64,000 nt of DNA from Erysipelotrichaceae bacterium (GTDB lineage Bacteria; Bacillota_I; Bacilli_A; Erysipelotrichales; Coprobacillaceae). The stretch lies in the NCBI GenBank assembly GCA_021201315.1, contig JAJQFG010000104.1, positions 60,693-124,692 of the forward strand, written 5' to 3'. The position numbers and the translations under genes were made by a program. The notes below the pieces were generated by a model. That model had not been told where the DNA came from, did not search any database, and was given only the letters and a program-made list of their open reading frames with translations. Below are positions 27,555 to 39,165 of the stretch, piece after piece (position 1 is the first letter of the stretch; each line of letters begins with the position of its first letter).

Positions 27555-27845
27555 TTATCCCACCACCTTTGGGACTTTAATTTGATGTTCCTGGACATCT
27601 TTAGCATTCTTTAAAGCATCTTCACGACTAATCACATGATTAGCTACATCTTCCCTTAAAAAAGTTGTTTCAATTTCATAGGGAAAAGCTAATGGTTCAA
27701 CATCACTCGTATCAATCGCTTCTAATGCTTTTACATGATTCATAAAAATATGATATTCTTCAACTAAAGCTGGCATTTGTTCATCGCTAATATCAAACAT
27801 TGTTTGTAGCGCTAATTTTTTAAGCATTTTTTCTGTATCATCCAT
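27555..27845 (-). CDS. gatC: Asp-tRNA(Asn)/Glu-tRNA(Gln) amidotransferase subunit C
   Basis: This 96-aa subunit wraps around GatA and GatB to stabilise the complex. The sequence follows the family: LALQTMFDISDEQM at the start, the conserved LxxxxIDTSDVEPL segment, LREDV, and a C-terminal IKVPKVVG. It leads the gatCAB set, 9 nt downstream of camS. Confidence 0.93.
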   Translation of the reverse strand: MDDTEKMLKKLALQTMFDISDEQMPALVEEYHIFMNHVKALEAIDTSDVEPLAFPYEIETTFLREDVANHVISREDALKNAKDVQEHQIKVPKVVG

Positions 27846-27854
27846 TTTAAACTC

Positions 27855-30937
<3,083 letters not shown>

Positions 30938-30947
30938 TCATTGTCCC

Positions 30948-30953
30948 ATTATA
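30948..30953 (-). promoter_or_regulatory. Extended -10 promoter of ligA-camS-gatCAB
   Basis: TGTTATAAT on the minus strand (TATAAT 30953-30948 with the TG extension). No clear -35 element is visible 17 nt upstream. Confidence 0.6.
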
Positions 30954-31015
30954 ACAAAATTTACTCATGATTAAAACTGTAAACACGAAAAAAATAAGAA
31001 TCCCCATAATTTAAA

Positions 31016-32101
31016 CTAATCTAAAAAATCAACTAATATTGTATTCAAATATTTCATACCTAATGAAGTTGTCATAAGATGATTATCCCTAATCTGTAAC
31101 ATATCTAAATGCATATATTTATCAATAATATTATGATACTTATTTATAAAATCGATATGATAAAGTTGATTCAATTCTAATATATCTATACCTCCTACTA
31201 ATCTTAATCCCATCATAATTTTTTCAAACATTTCATCTTGTTGATTTAAAGAAATTATCTCTTCTAAATAATGATGTTTCATATATTGTGTCATACTTCT
31301 GGTATTTTCATACCTTTTATGATTTTTTAAAGCATGTGCTGATACACCTATACCATCATAATCTTCATAATGCCAATAAACAAGATTATGTAATGAAGGT
31401 TTATTATGATAATAATTACTTACTTCATAATGAATAAATCCATGATTTGATAAATAATCATTAATATGATCATACCAATAAGCATCTTCTTCATCATCTA
31501 ATGGTCTATAATTTATATTCTTTAATTTTGTATGATCTTCTAATATTAATGAATAAATAGAAACATGAGATATATGAAGTTTATCTATAATATCAATATC
31601 TTCATAAACATTTTCTAATAATTGAAAAGGTAATCCATAAATCAAATCAACATTAATATCATCAATACCCTTAGTTTTAGCATTCTTTATAAGCTCGATG
31701 GCTTGTTTAGCACTATGATAACGATCAATCTTTTTTAATAAATCATCATGAAAAGTTTGAACCCCGATACTTAAACGATTAATATGATATTTAACCATTA
31801 AATCCAATTTATCATCGCTCATCGATTCAGGATTAACTTCTATAGTATATTCTTTAACAGAATTTGTTAAAGGTTTTAATAATTCAAATAATTTGGTTAA
31901 TTGAAGAATATTTAGACTACTAGGTGTTCCCCCACCAATATAAACAGTATCATAATCACCTTCAATATGCTTATCTTGTATTTCATAATATAATGCATCT
32001 AAATAAGGATCAACCCATTTTTGAATAGTATGTACTTTACAAAAATCACAATAAGCACATATATGATCACAAAACGGAATATGAACATATAAAGCTTTCA
32101 T
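31016..32101 (-). CDS. hemW: HemW, radical-SAM heme chaperone-like
   Basis: This 361-aa radical SAM protein has cluster motif CDHICAYCDF (CxxxCxxC, about residues 11-18), GGGTPSSL, EVNPESM and GVQTFHD. These match HemW, formerly called oxygen-independent coproporphyrinogen oxidase. HemW inserts or carries heme; true HemN has an extra Cys pattern and is longer. ATG overlaps the sdaA stop by 4 nt. In Bacillus the homologue lies upstream of hrcA near holA/comE genes, consistent with the neighbours here. Confidence 0.93.
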   Translation of the reverse strand: MKALYVHIPFCDHICAYCDFCKVHTIQKWVDPYLDALYYEIQDKHIEGDYDTVYIGGGTPSSLNILQLTKLFELLKPLTNSVKEYTIEVNPESMSDDKLDLMVKYHINRLSIGVQTFHDDLLKKIDRYHSAKQAIELIKNAKTKGIDDINVDLIYGLPFQLLENVYEDIDIIDKLHISHVSIYSLILEDHTKLKNINYRPLDDEEDAYWYDHINDYLSNHGFIHYEVSNYYHNKPSLHNLVYWHYEDYDGIGVSAHALKNHKRYENTRSMTQYMKHHYLEEIISLNQQDEMFEKIMMGLRLVGGIDILELNQLYHIDFINKYHNIIDKYMHLDMLQIRDNHLMTTSLGMKYLNTILVDFLD

Positions 32102-33303
32102 GATAAACCAAATTCCTTTGCAAGACCACCTAAAGAAGTTTCTTTATATTCATATGCTAAATCTTTACCTGTATCCTTCATCACTTTAACTATCGTATCA
32201 AATGAAACTTTATTCTTTCTTACATAACCCAATTGCTTAGCAAGCATCGCAGCATCTAATGCACGCAAGGAACCATAGCCGTTTCTTTCAATACAAGGAA
32301 TTTGAACATAACCTCCTACTGGATCACAAATCAAACCTAAATTATGTTCTAATCCCATTTCAGCTGCATATTCTATTAAAGAATTATTCAATTCATAAAT
32401 CCATGCCATGGCTGAAGCAGCCATCGCACAAGCAGTTCCAACTTCTGCTTGACAACCTCCATCAGCTCCTGAAATTGTCGCATTAGTTTTAACTACATTA
32501 CCAATAATACCTGCAATGGCTAAAGCTTTGATAATATCCTTTTTCTCAATATGCATATTTTTATAACAATAATAAAGTACCGCTGGTAAAATACCACTAG
32601 CGCCACATGTTGGTGCCGTAACAATCATACCACCATCAGCATTTTCTTCTGCTACAGCATAAGCATAACTAGTCAAAAATAACCTTTCTCTTTCTACTTC
32701 ACGTCTAGTATTTTGAGCTTGTTGATACATAGATTTCGCAACTCTTTGTAGTTTTAATTTACCTTGAATTGTTCCCGTTTTACTTAAACCATTTTCAACA
32801 GATAAAAACATGGCATCTAATATTTTATATAAATAATGATCAAAATCCTGACCTTCATTTTCTAATACATAATCATATAAAGAAATACCATGTTTATCTA
32901 CATAATCTAATATTTCTTTTAAACTATTTTGATGATAAATTTGAATTGGTTCATTTTGTTGATCGCCCTTATAAACAACTGATCCTCCACCAATTGAATA
33001 AGCTTCAATTTCATCAACAATAGTATCATTTTCATAAACAGTAACAATCATGCCATTGGGATGAAAAGGTAATGTATCACTTTTAAATGAAAAAGTAACT
33101 GGAATCGGCGCAAATGTTTTTTCCATCATAAAATCGGTTAAATGACCTTTACCAGTTAAAGACAAAGATCCATATAAATCTACATGAAACTTAGTCGCTC
33201 TAGGATATATTTTCATGATATTTTTAGCAATTCTTTGAGGTCCCATGGTATGAGATGAAGAAGGTCCTTCACCAATTCTATATAATTCCTTTAATGATTC
33301 CAT
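32098..33303 (-). CDS. sdaA: L-serine dehydratase, iron-sulfur type, single chain
   Basis: This 401-aa enzyme converts L-serine to pyruvate and ammonia using a 4Fe-4S cluster. It is a fusion of the beta part (GPSSSHTMGPQ at the start) and the alpha part (VTAPTCGASGILPA, GGCQAEVG, ICDPVGGYVQIPCIERN, holding the cluster Cys). Bacillus splits these into sdaAB and sdaAA. It starts on the TAATG overlap with the holA stop and overlaps hemW, so this catabolic gene sits inside a housekeeping operon. Confidence 0.95.
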   Translation of the reverse strand: MESLKELYRIGEGPSSSHTMGPQRIAKNIMKIYPRATKFHVDLYGSLSLTGKGHLTDFMMEKTFAPIPVTFSFKSDTLPFHPNGMIVTVYENDTIVDEIEAYSIGGGSVVYKGDQQNEPIQIYHQNSLKEILDYVDKHGISLYDYVLENEGQDFDHYLYKILDAMFLSVENGLSKTGTIQGKLKLQRVAKSMYQQAQNTRREVERERLFLTSYAYAVAEENADGGMIVTAPTCGASGILPAVLYYCYKNMHIEKKDIIKALAIAGIIGNVVKTNATISGADGGCQAEVGTACAMAASAMAWIYELNNSLIEYAAEMGLEHNLGLICDPVGGYVQIPCIERNGYGSLRALDAAMLAKQLGYVRKNKVSFDTIVKVMKDTGKDLAYEYKETSLGGLAKEFGLS

Positions 33304-34262
33304 TAATTCTCTCCCCCAATACGTATAATAAACAATTCCAATCCCTTATAACGATCAATTTTACCAGTTTTAATATCAACATCCAATTTGGATAATTCAT
33401 CCATCTTCTTTAATAATTCATTAATATCAAAATCCTTACCATCCTGTCTAATATATTTTAAACGATAAGGATTAATAGATAAAATATTACCAATTTCTCT
33501 GTCATTATAACCTTTTCTATCCAATAATTTAACCTGATATAATAAACGCATTGAATTCGCTATTAATACAATAAGTTTAATAGGTTCTTCTTTATTCCTA
33601 ATTAAATCTTGATATATTGATATACTTTTATCCAACTCTTTATTTAATATCGCTTTAGTTAGTTCAAAAACATTATCTTCTAATTGCTTTGGGACTAATA
33701 AATTAATGGTATCAGTTGTAATATGATTTGTATATAAACAAAGTTTATTGACTTCCTGTGATATGGTTAATAAATCACTAGGAACTCTAGAAATAAACAA
33801 ATTCATAGCATCATCATCAATCGTACAATTTCTTTTTTTAATAGATTGATATGTTGCTTTATATATTTGATGATAATCTAGTTTTTCAAAATTATAAAAA
33901 TCAGCATTCTTTCTTAATGTTTTAACAACCTTCTTTCTGTCATCAAAATTCTTTTCATCATGATATATCACAAATATTGTTGTGGGATTATCATGCGTAA
34001 TATAATCTAAAAATAATTCAATATCTTTATCATTAACATCTTTTTGTTTTTTAGTTGTTAAAAATAAAGGATTTTTAACAACAATCATTTTATAATCATC
34101 TAAAAAAGGAAATGTTAAAGCATCGTCAATAATTTCCTTCATTGGTGTTTCATTACACCAATAAGTTTTCATATTATCCTGACTAATATGATACTTTTTC
34201 TTGAGTTTTTCTAATCTTTGTTGAATCAAATATTTTTCATCACCATATAAAACAATATTCAT
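33303..34262 (-). CDS. holA: DNA polymerase III delta subunit (clamp loader)
   Basis: Delta opens the beta sliding clamp. This 319-aa protein has the divergent AAA+ fold with the start NIVLYGDEKYLIQQ, a middle EVNKLCLY and a C-terminal part matching HolA (LNIDPYRLK-like SINPYRLKY). Two consecutive ATGs follow GAGGTGG; the second (34262) gives a better spacing. It lies downstream of comEC as in Bacillus (comEC-yqeN). TATAAT at the comEC 3' end may be an internal promoter. Confidence 0.9.
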   Translation of the reverse strand: MNIVLYGDEKYLIQQRLEKLKKKYHISQDNMKTYWCNETPMKEIIDDALTFPFLDDYKMIVVKNPLFLTTKKQKDVNDKDIELFLDYITHDNPTTIFVIYHDEKNFDDRKKVVKTLRKNADFYNFEKLDYHQIYKATYQSIKKRNCTIDDDAMNLFISRVPSDLLTISQEVNKLCLYTNHITTDTINLLVPKQLEDNVFELTKAILNKELDKSISIYQDLIRNKEEPIKLIVLIANSMRLLYQVKLLDRKGYNDREIGNILSINPYRLKYIRQDGKDFDINELLKKMDELSKLDVDIKTGKIDRYKGLELFIIRIGGEN

Positions 34263-34295
34263 CATACCACCTCAAACAAAACCATTATACATGAT

Positions 34296-36284
34296 TTATC
34301 TAAAAATATAAAATGATTTATCATAAAAGCGTATATGAAACATACCATCTTCATCAGTTCTGAGTATTGTAATACCTTTTCTTTCTAAACGATCAATAAC
34401 TTCATCACTTGGATGGCCATATAAATTATTTTTACCTACTCCAATCATCGCAATACTTGGATGAATTACTGATAATAGAGTTGTAGAGGTTGCTGTAGCA
34501 GAGCCATGGTGGCTTATTTTTATAAGTGTAGGATCTAATAATTCAAGCTGGTCAGCAATATCCGCTTCTACAGTTGAAGAAATATCACCTGTAAATAAAA
34601 CATTTAAAGCAGGTAATTCAACATACATCACTAAAGATGAATCATTAACATCGCTATATACTTGATCCGATTGAATCATCGTTACTTTCATACAACCAAT
34701 CTCACGATAAGCTTCATATGTATCTATAATATGTTCAATGGTAATATTCTCTTGTAAAGATTCTAAAGCACCACAATGATCATAATCACTATGAGAAATA
34801 TAAACATAATCTAATTTTTGAATACCAATAGATTTAAGATAAGGAATAATAACATTAGTTGCCAAATCATAATTCACATTACCACCGGTATCTACTAATA
34901 TATTTCCTCGATTCATTGGCAAACGAATTAAAGTACAATCACCTTGACCTACATCAATCATAGTAATTTCACCATAGATTTTATATTGACTATAAATACT
35001 AAAACTAAGAATCAATGATAATAATAAACACACTTGACGATGTATTGGTTTCCTTAACCCTTGTAAATATATTATATAAAAGAATATGACATAAAATATA
35101 ACAATAAAAGATAGATTAGGTTTAGCTAATATAAGAAATTGGTTCATGTCACTTAAAAATGTTAATATATTTTGAAACATGATGACACAATATTGTAGCA
35201 TCCAATCACAAATAGATAAAAATAAAGAAGCAAAACATAATATATAGAATATTTCTATAAATGGAGTTAAAAAGGAACTAACAATAACTGTTATAAGGGG
35301 AATTTGAAAGTTCATATACAATACAATAGGAATACTAGAAAGATAAATAAGTAGAGAAGAATGTTTATGATTTTGTGTTAATAAAACAATGAAGTAAATA
35401 AAATAAGAGAAGATAAATGTAATATTAAAGATGATATAAGGATTATAATATAAAGATAAAATAATAAGAAAACATAATATATCCAATTGATTAAACCATT
35501 CTTTTAATAAATCATATAAAAACATAACAAAAAAAGCACGATATAATGATATATTCATAGGTATAGAAAATATATATAGTGCAAGTAATAAATAAGATAA
35601 GATTTTTGATAATCTTTTTTGAAAGATAAAACCAAAGATTTGCGTTAATAAAGAAAATAATATATGCACATGCATGCCCGAAAGGGCAAATAAATGGACA
35701 AGAGATAATTGAGATAAGGATGTATAATCTTCGTCAATGGTTGAAGAGCGTTGACCTAATAAAAATAATCTTTGATAGTCATTAACATCCTGATTAGATG
35801 AAAAACGCGATTCAATGAATGTATATAGATTATAATGAGATGTTTGTGATATTAGTGATGTTAATGAGGCTTTATAAAATATTTTTAATGAATAAAGATA
35901 TGTTTTTTCATTAAAAGCGTTATCATTACTAGCTTCATTTAAATCATAGTTTTCTACTTCTACTTGAATGATATCACCATAACTAAAGTCTTCATCATGA
36001 TAAAGTTTAACGATACCAAAATCACATTCCACATAACAATACTTCTCACTTGTTTTAATAACTTTACCTTCTATTGTAGAAGGTAAAGGAGATATAGTTG
36101 GATGGACAATATATAATCCTATACATAAAACAAATATCATACATAAATGAATCATATTCAAACGATAAATAAGCCATAAACAATAGATAATCAAACCGAT
36201 AAAAAAGATGGGATGTAAATACAATCCCATCACAAATAATAAACAACCTATGGCATAATAAAATATATGATAACTTATAAACAT
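34296..36284 (-). CDS. comEC: ComEC/Rec2 DNA uptake channel
   Basis: This 662-aa membrane protein is expected to pass single-stranded DNA through the membrane. It has an N-terminal pair of helices and OB-like domain. The central competence domain (about 165-410) has LFALSGMHVHIL, and the C-terminal metallo-beta-lactamase-like domain has VGQGDCTLI, VDTGG, SHSDYDHCGAL and SHHGSATATS. The nuclease motif SHSDYDH is intact. The start lies within comEA (10-nt overlap). DUF4131-like N-terminal region present. Confidence 0.94.
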   Translation of the reverse strand: MFISYHIFYYAIGCLLFVMGLYLHPIFFIGLIIYCLWLIYRLNMIHLCMIFVLCIGLYIVHPTISPLPSTIEGKVIKTSEKYCYVECDFGIVKLYHDEDFSYGDIIQVEVENYDLNEASNDNAFNEKTYLYSLKIFYKASLTSLISQTSHYNLYTFIESRFSSNQDVNDYQRLFLLGQRSSTIDEDYTSLSQLSLVHLFALSGMHVHILFSLLTQIFGFIFQKRLSKILSYLLLALYIFSIPMNISLYRAFFVMFLYDLLKEWFNQLDILCFLIILSLYYNPYIIFNITFIFSYFIYFIVLLTQNHKHSSLLIYLSSIPIVLYMNFQIPLITVIVSSFLTPFIEIFYILCFASLFLSICDWMLQYCVIMFQNILTFLSDMNQFLILAKPNLSFIVIFYVIFFYIIYLQGLRKPIHRQVCLLLSLILSFSIYSQYKIYGEITMIDVGQGDCTLIRLPMNRGNILVDTGGNVNYDLATNVIIPYLKSIGIQKLDYVYISHSDYDHCGALESLQENITIEHIIDTYEAYREIGCMKVTMIQSDQVYSDVNDSSLVMYVELPALNVLFTGDISSTVEADIADQLELLDPTLIKISHHGSATATSTTLLSVIHPSIAMIGVGKNNLYGHPSDEVIDRLERKGITILRTDEDGMFHIRFYDKSFYIFR

Positions 36285-36748
36285 AAACTTTCCCTCAAAT
36301 TTAAATAAGTCTTCTCACCTATACCACTAATATTCATAATATCTTCTAAACATTCAAAAGGTGTAACTTCACGATAATCTATAATCTTTTGTGCAGTCTT
36401 TTCTCCAACACCACTTAATGTCATCAATTCTTCAAGAGTTGCACTATTAAGTGAAATAGCATTATTATTTTGCGGAGGTAAATAGATTCTAGATTCATCT
36501 TCTACTTTTTTATCCATATCTAAAACATCTAAATTAGCCTCATCACTAACACCAACTTTATCAATCAATTCACCAATCGTTAGTTCTCCCTCAAATTCAT
36601 AATTACCTGTTACATTAAATTCACCTTCTAATGTTACATATGACATTTCAATGGTTTCTTCTTCTATAGCTTCAGGTTTTTGATAATCATATATGATTGA
36701 ACATATAATGAGTATTATCATACCTAATATTTGATATCTTTTTTTCAT
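36275..36748 (-). CDS. comEA: ComEA DNA receptor for competence
   Basis: This 157-aa protein has an N-terminal membrane anchor (about 5-21), a SLBB-like domain in the middle (LEGEFNVTGNYEF, RIYLPP) and a C-terminal double helix-hairpin-helix that binds DNA (ISLNSATLEELMTLSGVGEKTAQKIIDYR, given here as SLNSATLEELM and GVGEKTAQKII, then ISGIGEKTY). It is somewhat shorter than Bacillus ComEA (205 aa). comEA-comEC-holA is conserved order. Confidence 0.94.
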   Translation of the reverse strand: MKKRYQILGMIILIICSIIYDYQKPEAIEEETIEMSYVTLEGEFNVTGNYEFEGELTIGELIDKVGVSDEANLDVLDMDKKVEDESRIYLPPQNNNAISLNSATLEELMTLSGVGEKTAQKIIDYREVTPFECLEDIMNISGIGEKTYLNLRESLCL

Positions 36749-36762
36749 AATATACCTCCAAA

Positions 36763-36788
36763 TAAAAAAAGTGATTTTAAAATCACTT
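36763..36788 (-). terminator. Terminator after ruvB
   Basis: Stem AAGTGAT/ATCACTT extending through a TTTAAA apex (36769-36788), followed by T7 on the minus strand; it overlaps the ruvB stop. Confidence 0.85.
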
Positions 36789-37791
36789 AAAATTTAAAAC
36801 TCTGTTGTCTAGGAATATGCAAATGCTGATAAGCTAAATCTGTAGCAATTCTACCTCTTGGTGTTCGTTTAATAAGACCTATTTGTAGTAAATAAGGTTC
36901 ATAAACATCTTCTAAGGTAGTAGGTTCTTCACCAATACTAGCTGCTAAAGATTCAACTCCAACAGGACCTCCCTGGAAGCGATGAATAATACCTAATAGA
37001 TATTTATGATCCACTTCATCCAAACCAAGTTCATCAACTTGTAATCTATTTAAAGCTTCATTAGTACGTTCTTTATTAATCACATCATCACCATTAAATT
37101 GGGCAAAATCTCTTACACGTCTAAATAATCTATTCGCAATACGAGGTGTTCCTCTAGATCTTTTAGCAAGTTCCTTAGCTGCTTCTTCATCCATAGGCAT
37201 ATTATAAACCTGACTTGTACGATTAATAATACGTGTTAATTCATCTTCATTATAATATTCTAATTTTGAAACAATGCCAAAACGATCTCTTAATGGTGCT
37301 GATAAATCACCAGCACGCGTTGTTGCTCCAACTAAAGTAAATGGTGGCAAATCAATGCGAATAGAACGTGTTGAGGCATCCTTACCAATAACAACATCAA
37401 CACAATAATCTTCCATAGCTGGATATAATATTTCTTCAACGACTTTATTGAGTCGATGAATTTCATCAATAAATAATACATCCCCTGGATTTAAAGCTGT
37501 TAATATAGCTACTAAATCTCCTGTTTTTTCAATACTTGGACCAGTTGTTGTTTTAAGTTGTGTACCCATTTCATTAGCAATGATCATTGCCATAGTTGTT
37601 TTTCCTAGTCCTGGAGGACCATATAACAAAACATGATCTAAGCTTTCATCACGCATTTTGGCAGCACCAATAAATACACGTAAATTATTTTTTAAATTTT
37701 CTTGACCAACATATTGGTCTAATGATTGAGGTCGCAACTGACTTTCATCATCATCAAAATGTTGATTTAAATCCATGATATCTCTATCCAT
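36787..37791 (-). CDS. ruvB: Holliday junction helicase RuvB
   Basis: RuvB is the AAA+ hexameric motor that drives branch migration with RuvA. Walker [12 protein letters not shown] (about 60-70), Walker [12 protein letters not shown], sensor VGATTRAG, arginine finger LRDRFG and the C-terminal winged helix ([16 protein letters not shown]) are all present. The length of 334 aa is normal. It follows ruvA by 9 nt. Confidence 0.98.
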   Translation of the reverse strand: MDRDIMDLNQHFDDDESQLRPQSLDQYVGQENLKNNLRVFIGAAKMRDESLDHVLLYGPPGLGKTTMAMIIANEMGTQLKTTTGPSIEKTGDLVAILTALNPGDVLFIDEIHRLNKVVEEILYPAMEDYCVDVVIGKDASTRSIRIDLPPFTLVGATTRAGDLSAPLRDRFGIVSKLEYYNEDELTRIINRTSQVYNMPMDEEAAKELAKRSRGTPRIANRLFRRVRDFAQFNGDDVINKERTNEALNRLQVDELGLDEVDHKYLLGIIHRFQGGPVGVESLAASIGEEPTTLEDVYEPYLLQIGLIKRTPRGRIATDLAYQHLHIPRQQSFKF

Positions 37792-37800
37792 GTTTTCCTC

Positions 37801-38370
37801 CTATAATTTCACTAATAAGCTTAAAGCTTTCTTCACATAACCATTTGTATCTAATTGTTCATGTGATAATTTATTCATCACACGATCAACTTCCTGTTTC
37901 TTATAACCTAAAGCTATTAAAACTTCAATAGCCTCATCAAATTCTGGTGTTGTTAGAACTGTTTGACTCACTTGAACATTCTTAAATTTACCTTGTAAAT
38001 CTAATACAATCTGTTGGGCTGCTTTTGGGCCAATACCTGGAATACGTTTTAAATAAGCAATATTCTTTGATTCAATAGCTGCAATAATTGCATCAACATC
38101 ACCAGTTGCTAAAATACCAATAGCTGTTTTACAGCCGATTCCTTTAACCAATATAAGTTTCAAGAATAAATCTTTTTCTTGTATTGTTTGAAAACCATAT
38201 AAGGTCATACCATCTTCTCTAACTTGTGTATAAATATAAACCACTAATTCTTTACCTTTAGTAAATTGATAAGGATTAGACACAAAAACTTGATAACCGA
38301 TTCCATGATTATCAATCACTATATAATCTTTACCTAAATCAACAATTAATCCTTTAATATAACTAAACAT
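37801..38370 (-). CDS. ruvA: Holliday junction protein RuvA
   Basis: RuvA is the junction-binding tetramer subunit. It begins MFSYIKGLIVDL (OB fold), with two helix-hairpin-helix motifs LVKGIGCKTAIGIL and IPGIGPKAAQQIVLDL, and a C-terminal RuvB-binding domain (VLIALGYKKQEV). The ATG at 38370 is 7 nt after GAGGAG; an upstream GTG in frame overlaps that site. The gene has its own promoter directly after the toxin-gene terminator. Confidence 0.97.
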   Translation of the reverse strand: MFSYIKGLIVDLGKDYIVIDNHGIGYQVFVSNPYQFTKGKELVVYIYTQVREDGMTLYGFQTIQEKDLFLKLILVKGIGCKTAIGILATGDVDAIIAAIESKNIAYLKRIPGIGPKAAQQIVLDLQGKFKNVQVSQTVLTTPEFDEAIEVLIALGYKKQEVDRVMNKLSHEQLDTNGYVKKALSLLVKL

Positions 38371-38396
38371 ACTATGACTCCTCACAATTTTTAAAC

Positions 38397-38425
38397 ATTA
38401 TAACATAGATTATTATCTAAAACAA
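38397..38425 (-). promoter_or_regulatory. Promoter of ruvAB
   Basis: TTGTTT (38425-38420), 17-nt spacer, TGTTATAAT extended -10 (TATAAT 38402-38397). Its -35 overlaps the T-run of the toxin terminator. Confidence 0.78.
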
Positions 38426-38448
38426 AAAAATGAGAAAACATTTTTCTC
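38424..38448 (-). terminator. Terminator after the type III toxin gene
   Basis: Stem GAGAAAA/TTTTCTC (38432-38438, 38442-38448) with a 3-nt loop and T7 on the minus strand, 6 nt after the toxin stop. Confidence 0.83.
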
Positions 38449-38453
38449 TTATC

Positions 38454-38924
38454 TTAAATTCCTAATTCTTTATGAAAATATTTTAATGTAGAATATTGAT
38501 ATTTTCTATTAAATTCACGTTTGTTCATAATTTTAGTACCTTTATAGTGATTGACATAATCACAAATATATTTTTTTAAATTATTATGTATATAATCTTT
38601 ATAAGCATAAAATTCATTAAATTCATCAGAATCAATCATTGTACTTTCCCCAATATAAATAATTTTTGTAATAATAACAAGCTTAGAGAAATCCAAACCA
38701 GAAAAATGTTTTTTACTTCTTTTAGAATATCTAAATCGATAACCATTATTGTGATGCATTTCACTTCTAAAAGGAATGCATACATAACATTCGCTTAAAC
38801 AATCTAATTCAAATATAACAATATTATAATTTCTATTTATTTTTGTTAGAATTTCTGGATATAATGAATGAGAATAGTCACTATAAAATTTTCTACTCAA
38901 TCTTCTGATTTCATAATCATACAT
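38454..38924 (-). CDS. Type III toxin-antitoxin toxin, CptN/TenpN-like endoribonuclease
   Basis: This 156-aa basic protein resembles the ToxN superfamily, closest in my recollection to CptN/TenpN toxins of gut Firmicutes. It opens MYDYEIRRLSRKFY, has CIPFRSEMHHNNGYRFRYSK (about 48-67), GLDFSKLVII (75-84), a conserved EFNEFY and YICDYVNHYKG, and closes EFNRKYQYSTLKYFHKELGI. Such toxins cut mRNA and their own antitoxin RNA. Context decides the call: two tandem pseudoknot repeats and an intrinsic terminator lie directly upstream, the layout of type III systems. AGGAGGT lies 4 nt before the ATG. No other protein in the window resembles it. Confidence 0.82.
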   Translation of the reverse strand: MYDYEIRRLSRKFYSDYSHSLYPEILTKINRNYNIVIFELDCLSECYVCIPFRSEMHHNNGYRFRYSKRSKKHFSGLDFSKLVIITKIIYIGESTMIDSDEFNEFYAYKDYIHNNLKKYICDYVNHYKGTKIMNKREFNRKYQYSTLKYFHKELGI

Positions 38925-38952
38925 AACTACCTCCTAAATATTGATTATATGC

Positions 38953-38980
38953 AAAAAAGAGGAATCATTATAGATTCCTC
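38953..38980 (-). terminator. Terminator between antitoxin RNA and toxin gene
   Basis: An 8-bp perfect stem GAGGAATC/GATTCCTC (38959-38966, 38973-38980), 6-nt loop and T6 on the minus strand. In type III systems this position sets the antitoxin-to-toxin transcript ratio. Confidence 0.9.
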
Positions 38981-38986
38981 ATTATA

Positions 38987-39093
38987 GCATCCTAAGCAAC
39001 TTTTATTTTACCGATGTGTCAGAGCTTCCACACATCATCTAACGCACGGTCAATTTTTATATTTCCGACGAGTCAGAACCGTCACTCGTCATC
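38987..39093 (-). repeat. Two tandem antitoxin repeats
   Basis: Unit 1 spans 39093-39040 and unit 2 spans 39039-38987. They share GATGA at the start, TCTGA in the loop, CGG after the stem and the A-rich linker, but differ in both stem and pseudoknot bases in compensating ways. Confidence 0.85.
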
Positions 39094-39131
39094 AAAAAAA
39101 GGATGCATAAAGGTTTTCACCTTACACTATT

Positions 39132-39159
39132 ATTATACACATTTATAAACATTTGTCTA
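39132..39159 (-). promoter_or_regulatory. Promoter of the type III toxin-antitoxin module
   Basis: TAGACA (39159-39154), 16-nt spacer, perfect TATAAT (39137-39132). Predicted start near 39125. It lies between the obgE stop and the repeats. Confidence 0.8.
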
Positions 39160-39165
39160 TTATTT

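Larger units (their letters stand above)
38953..39125 (-). ncRNA. Type III antitoxin RNA with two 54-nt pseudoknot repeats
   Basis: Two aligned units start at 39093 and 39039 (period 54). Each has a 7-bp stem (GACGAGT/ACTCGTC; GATGTGT/ACACATC), a loop ending CTG, the shared CGG after the stem, an A-rich linker (AAATATAAAAA; TAAAATAAAAG) and TTG. Loop bases can pair downstream of each stem: ACGGT with ACCGT in unit 1, AAGC with GCTT in unit 2, giving H-type pseudoknots. Different stem sequences keeping pairing is covariation inside one RNA. GCATCC before unit 1 (39106-39101) complements GGATGC at the end of unit 2 (38992-38987). Confidence 0.82.

Noticed and set aside
38987-39093. Guanidine-II (mini-ykkC) or preQ1-type riboswitch
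   Set aside because: Two hairpins and an ACGG in the first loop look suggestive, but the second loop lacks it, loops are 10 nt, and the element is closed by its own terminator before a toxin-like gene rather than a transporter or queuosine gene.
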